64,000 nt of DNA from contig NC_088776.1 in NCBI RefSeq assembly GCF_954871325.1, positions 48,502,569 through 48,566,568 on the forward strand, given 5' to 3'. The notes below the pieces were generated by a model. The model did not search any database, was not told where the DNA came from, and saw only the letters and a list, made by a program, of their open reading frames with translations. Below, piece by piece: positions 61,701-64,000 of this stretch. Every line of letters begins with the position of its first letter. Position 1 is the stretch's first letter. The position numbers and the translations under genes were made by a program. The stretch is from Gordionus sp. m RMFG-2023. Taxonomy: Eukaryota; Nematomorpha; Gordioida; Chordodea; Parachordodidae.

Positions 61701-62511
61701 TCTACTGTCTAGAATATTTTTTAAAATTTATACCAAAGTTCAATTTTTTGTTGGAATTTTTAAATCAAAACCAAGTTCCAAAAAGAATCTTCTCCTCTGA
61801 TCTCTTTATAAATATCTATAAATAATATTATTTACTAGAACGGCATATTTTATAGAATTTATAAAATTAAATTTGTAACGAATTTATTCCTTCAAATACT
61901 ATATTTTTCTCCAAATAGAAACATAACTTGAGTATCAACACCGGTTACGCAGTATCTCCGAAACATTCCGGCATTTACCCAATATATAATAATTTGTTTA
62001 AATATTGGAACAAAATATTTAATATAACAGTCACCAGCACTATTAATTACCCTTATATGTATCCTAAATCTCAAAGAAAAGGTTTCATTTTCAACGGAAT
62101 ATCGGTAATTATATATTATATATAAATTCAATTTTATATTTTAACATTCACAGGTTCTCCCGAGGCAAGACCTTGGTTTATACTCACTGCAATCTACGAA
62201 TAAGGATTTAATAAGGCAATCTAGATCAATTACTCCTGATTTAAATCATGGTTATATATTTTCCAGTTTTTTCCATAATAAGGTAAATATATTACTATGT
62301 TTTACATACAATTATACAATAATAACAGGTAAATGTATATATGACACATATACCGAATTTTGTGAATGACCATTTAGCTATTAATGTATTTGAAAAAATC
62401 TTAGATACCATGAGACGACATACAAACTTAATCTTTAAAACTAACAATCCAAAAAATTTGGCCAATATTTATTTTACCGAATATCCGCAAGAAAAAAATC
62501 CTATTTGGACG
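52511..62511 (+). CDS. NDST: Heparan sulfate N-deacetylase/N-sulfotransferase, exons 1-8 (N-deacetylase part)
   Basis: NDST is a Golgi type II membrane enzyme that removes acetyl groups from GlcNAc in heparan sulfate and N-sulfates the product. Exons: 52511-52706, 53245-53843, 55532-56062, 57344-57473, 59315-59427, 61919-62104, 62154-62282, 62329-62511. All junctions are GT..AG with matching phases, giving 689 residues in one frame. Residues 27-47 form the membrane anchor. FENLMDYVNL lies in exon 2. The deacetylase signature DIDDIFVG is at 424-431 and LGYSG is in exon 4. FPHSFSHQQFH (H496, H500, H504) follows, then TGYAVSPKHSGIYPIY and GFIFNGIS-VLPRQ, then THIPNFVNDHLA. The last donor ACG/GTAAAG implies continuation. 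The PAPS-binding sulfotransferase domain lies beyond the window or is missing. Confidence 0.9.
52707..53244. other. NDST intron 1 with TAGCTA-rich palindromic stretch
   Basis: Repeated TAGCTA motifs and GTGCTATAT (about 52778) against ATATAGCAC (about 53153) suggest a small MITE; ends not proven. Confidence 0.35.
53245..53843 (+). CDS. NDST: NDST exon 2
   Basis: Starts after CCTATAG, completing a GAT codon with exon 1, and ends at GAG/GTAAAA. It encodes the N-terminal NDST domain with FDIIIFENLMDYVNL, equivalent to the YENILKYVNL motif of vertebrate NDSTs. The upstream ATG at 53193 is intronic. Confidence 0.85.
54512..54885. mobile_element. Palindromic MITE, copy 1
   Basis: Left arm GTCGTATTGGGATATGG..GGGGATTAGGAATCTC and the inverted right arm (GATTCCTAATTCCCGTG...CGAATATGAC) pair over about 80 bases. 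Non-coding. It lies in NDST intron 2. The family is shared with 59603-60503. Confidence 0.75.
55532..56062 (+). CDS. NDST: NDST exon 3: deacetylase entry with DIDDIFVG
   Basis: Phase 0 at both ends. IVFGARLQYWPFQILFHDCL matches the family block GNDL.FWLHKL.F.DA, and RYFMIDIDDIFVG is near-identical to other NDSTs. This is the exon that was duplicated at 26890. Confidence 0.92.
56640..56992. mobile_element. hAT-type MITE in NDST intron 3
   Basis: Ends CAGACGCGTAACCAGAAG and CCTGTCTATGCCTATG are imperfect complements resembling the CAT(A)GGCGTA.CCAG ends of the 34949 element. Flanking GTAGATCA/TTAGATTA agree at six of eight bases. Confidence 0.6.
57344..57473 (+). CDS. NDST: NDST exon 4: LGYSG block
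   Basis: Not visible as a long open frame. After AATTAG it reads ELIYFQTRIRKRGVKDFTIN then LGYSGDLY, and ends TTAA/GTGAGA in phase 1, exactly as the next exon requires. Confidence 0.9.
57668..59183. mobile_element. Foldback element with 21-bp minisatellite arms
   Basis: Two arms of about 750 bases pair around a centre near 58430 (CGTTTGGTA / TACCAAACG). The outer 250 bases of each arm consist of about 21-bp units AAAAAAGGAAAAGTCCAATC or the complement. The inner arm contains blocks such as TTGCGATTTCTTTACG with complements at about 58830. It occupies almost all of NDST intron 4. Open frames in it (KKGK- or PFPF-type repeats) are by-products. Confidence 0.85.
59315..59427 (+). CDS. NDST: NDST exon 5: histidine-rich deacetylase motif
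   Basis: Encodes HFNWFPHSFSHQQFH, matching the FWWFPHMWSHMQPH block of vertebrate NDSTs. Ends GCAAAA/GTATTA. Confidence 0.9.
59603..60503. mobile_element. Palindromic MITE, copy 2, split by another MITE
   Basis: Outer arms match the 54512 element (left ATCGTATGGGGTTTCGGAAT, right ATTCCGAATCCCAATACGA). The left arm is interrupted by the 59614-60131 insertion. It lies in NDST intron 5. Confidence 0.75.
59614..60131. mobile_element. hAT MITE nested inside palindromic MITE
   Basis: Ends TAGAGGTCTGCATTG and CAATGCAGACCTCTA are perfect complements. The 8-bp duplication GTATGGGG is exact (59606-59613 and 60132-60139). Inside, CCTAGACTGACGATTCAT and its complement flank a further palindrome bounded by TA on both sides (about 59728-60030), possibly a Tc1/mariner-type MITE nested in turn. 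Confidence 0.93.
61919..62511 (+). CDS. NDST: NDST exons 6-8 with micro-introns
   Basis: Three exons separated by introns of 49 and 46 bases. They encode TGYAVSPKHSGIYPIY...VTSTINYPY, VLPRQDLGLYSL and YMTHIPNFVNDHLAINVFEK, all strongly matching the distal deacetylase region of NDST. Exon 8 could read on to TGA at 62536-62538, but the GTAAAG donor inside it is the likelier end. Confidence 0.88.
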
Positions 62512-64000
62512 GTAAAGACATTTGCATTGATTAATTGAGTATTATATATGGAAATTATTATTTATTTTTTTTAGTTTCTGTTTAAAGCTTGAAAAAAATT
62601 TACACAATAAACTTTATTAGAATAAATAAATATATATATCCCTTTTCAATCTATAAAAACATGCCCAAAACATTTTTTATATACAATATTGAAATTTTCT
62701 TAACTCTAGGAGTTTATTAAAATTTTTAATTACATATTTTGTTTTATTTTTTTCAAATTTTGTTGAACAACGTCTATAAAACATAAGGACAATGCGTCAA
62801 AATATGATATTTGTTTCTCTGGGTTTTGACAAAAAAACAAAATTTATAATACTAATTTTTTTTTATAGTTTTTCTAAAACCCTACTTTTTTAAATTTTAA
62901 GCAGTTGAGCCTATGGAATTAAACCCTTTTTAATTTTGATTAGCTGAACCGAAACCAAATTTTTATAGATAACGCTTCAGGTCCCTACTATCTAATGATT
63001 TAAGAAAAAATTAATACTTTCACATATTTGTTTACAGATTCTTTATAAATATAGGAATATTTAAAACCTTATAGAGAGATACTTAATATTTCAGTAAAAT
63101 TACGAAATTAAGTTTTGCTTTTATTTGACTCAGAATTATGGAAAATTTCTCTCTAACTCACTATAATGTTTCGTGAATTCGATATATTTTATTGTATCAA
63201 TATTATTTAAATTTCGCCATAAATATTTAAAACATTGTAATAATTACCATCTAACATAGTTTTTGTATAAACATTATTCTCCTCCATAGCTTTCAATAAA
63301 TTTAATCAAATCAATTAATACATATTACCAACTAATTCAAAATAATTTCAAATATGCCAAAGTTAATTTAATAAACCTTATTATACTTTATATGAATATG
63401 ATATTATATGATGGGGATTATAAGAAAACAATTTATAGCACCATATAGTATCTACTAATTAATTATCCATAATAATATCTCATAATTTCTACAGCTTTTC
63501 TTGACTCTTCTCCTATATGCCAGTTCTATTTATGTGACTCTAACTTAAGCTAACTCTAAATCGGTTTAGCCTAACAATAGATGATATATAAACACTATTA
63601 TAGCCCACCAACTTTAATTTCCATTTCTCCGCCTAATTTTTTCTATAACACTTATAAATTCTCTAATTTTTCCAGTTAATTATAATTTAAAGGGCTAAAT
63701 CTTACTTTATAGAATATCATTCTGCGTAAATCTAAAAATGTCGCTTTTTAATCTTCCATTTTGTGTAATAAAATAAAACTTAATGAACTGTAAATGGATT
63801 TATTGTTATTTGATCACATTATAAAACTTGATCAATTATAGCCTTTTTAGTCATAGTATATCCTTAAAAATTATATTAACATTTTTCAAAAATATAGTGC
63901 CTTTTTCCTACTACTTTAGATTGAAAAATGTGGCACAATATATATGAAAAAAGTTACTCTGATTTTGAAAAAGGAGTTATGTAATTTAAAAAAACATAAA
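62512..64000. other. AT-rich DNA, probably NDST intron 8
   Basis: No sulfotransferase exon (PQKTGTTAL-type motif) was found on the plus strand. Nothing else is recognisable. Confidence 0.45.

Noticed and set aside
62512-62538. NDST terminating at the TGA at 62536-62538 as a naturally short protein
   Set aside because: A good in-phase donor at 62511/62512 matches the family exon pattern; the last nine residues have no similarity to NDST.

Overview
The window is very AT-rich eukaryotic DNA with a few short GC-rich islands. It carries parts of two multi-exon animal genes embedded in a dense and often nested population of transposable elements. The organism must be a metazoan: heparan sulfate N-deacetylase/N-sulfotransferase (NDST) is an animal enzyme, and quiescin sulfhydryl oxidase (QSOX) has here its animal-type Trx-Trx-HRR-Erv layout. 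Both proteins are divergent, and introns range from about 46 bp to nearly 8 kb. A fast-evolving AT-rich parasite or cnidarian relative such as a myxozoan would fit, but that is inference.

Layout. 1-4200: a foldback element (419-2682) with a 5'-truncated LINE tail in its left arm, then a broken hAT gene. 4200-7394: a 119-bp tandem repeat, a hAT-like end and a 0.4 kb hAT MITE with GC hairpins. 7395-26514, minus strand: a ten-exon QSOX gene. I could assemble it with consistent GT..AG splice phases into one 718-residue reading frame from signal peptide to stop. Its introns hold two AGGGCCATTCC-type inverted-repeat elements, a 5 kb hAT element containing a foldback that itself contains a SINE, a second hAT remnant, two MITEs or foldbacks and AT-rich filler. 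26640-35000: a decayed partial duplicate of NDST exons 3 and 4, interrupted by a Ty3/gypsy fossil (27737-34421). Two hAT-type elements have inserted into that fossil, and a third lies just beyond it in the NDST copy. 36000-52500: a LINE RT remnant, two hAT elements with recognisable ends (42507-44815; 48889-51640), a fossil tyrosine-recombinase-type retroelement on the minus strand, a tRNA-like SINE head, small MITEs and uncharacterised AT-rich DNA. 52511-62511, plus strand: NDST exons 1-8, covering the type II membrane anchor and the N-deacetylase part. The sulfotransferase exons are not in the window. Its introns carry a hAT MITE, a foldback with minisatellite arms, and two copies of one palindromic MITE, one of them split by another MITE.

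The two host genes act on secretory-pathway products: QSOX makes disulfides, and NDST modifies heparan sulfate in the Golgi. They are transcribed in opposite, divergent directions and nothing suggests shared regulation. The strongest new material is the two gene models, the NDST partial duplication dissected by mobile elements, and the abundance of foldback and hAT-derived palindromes inside introns.
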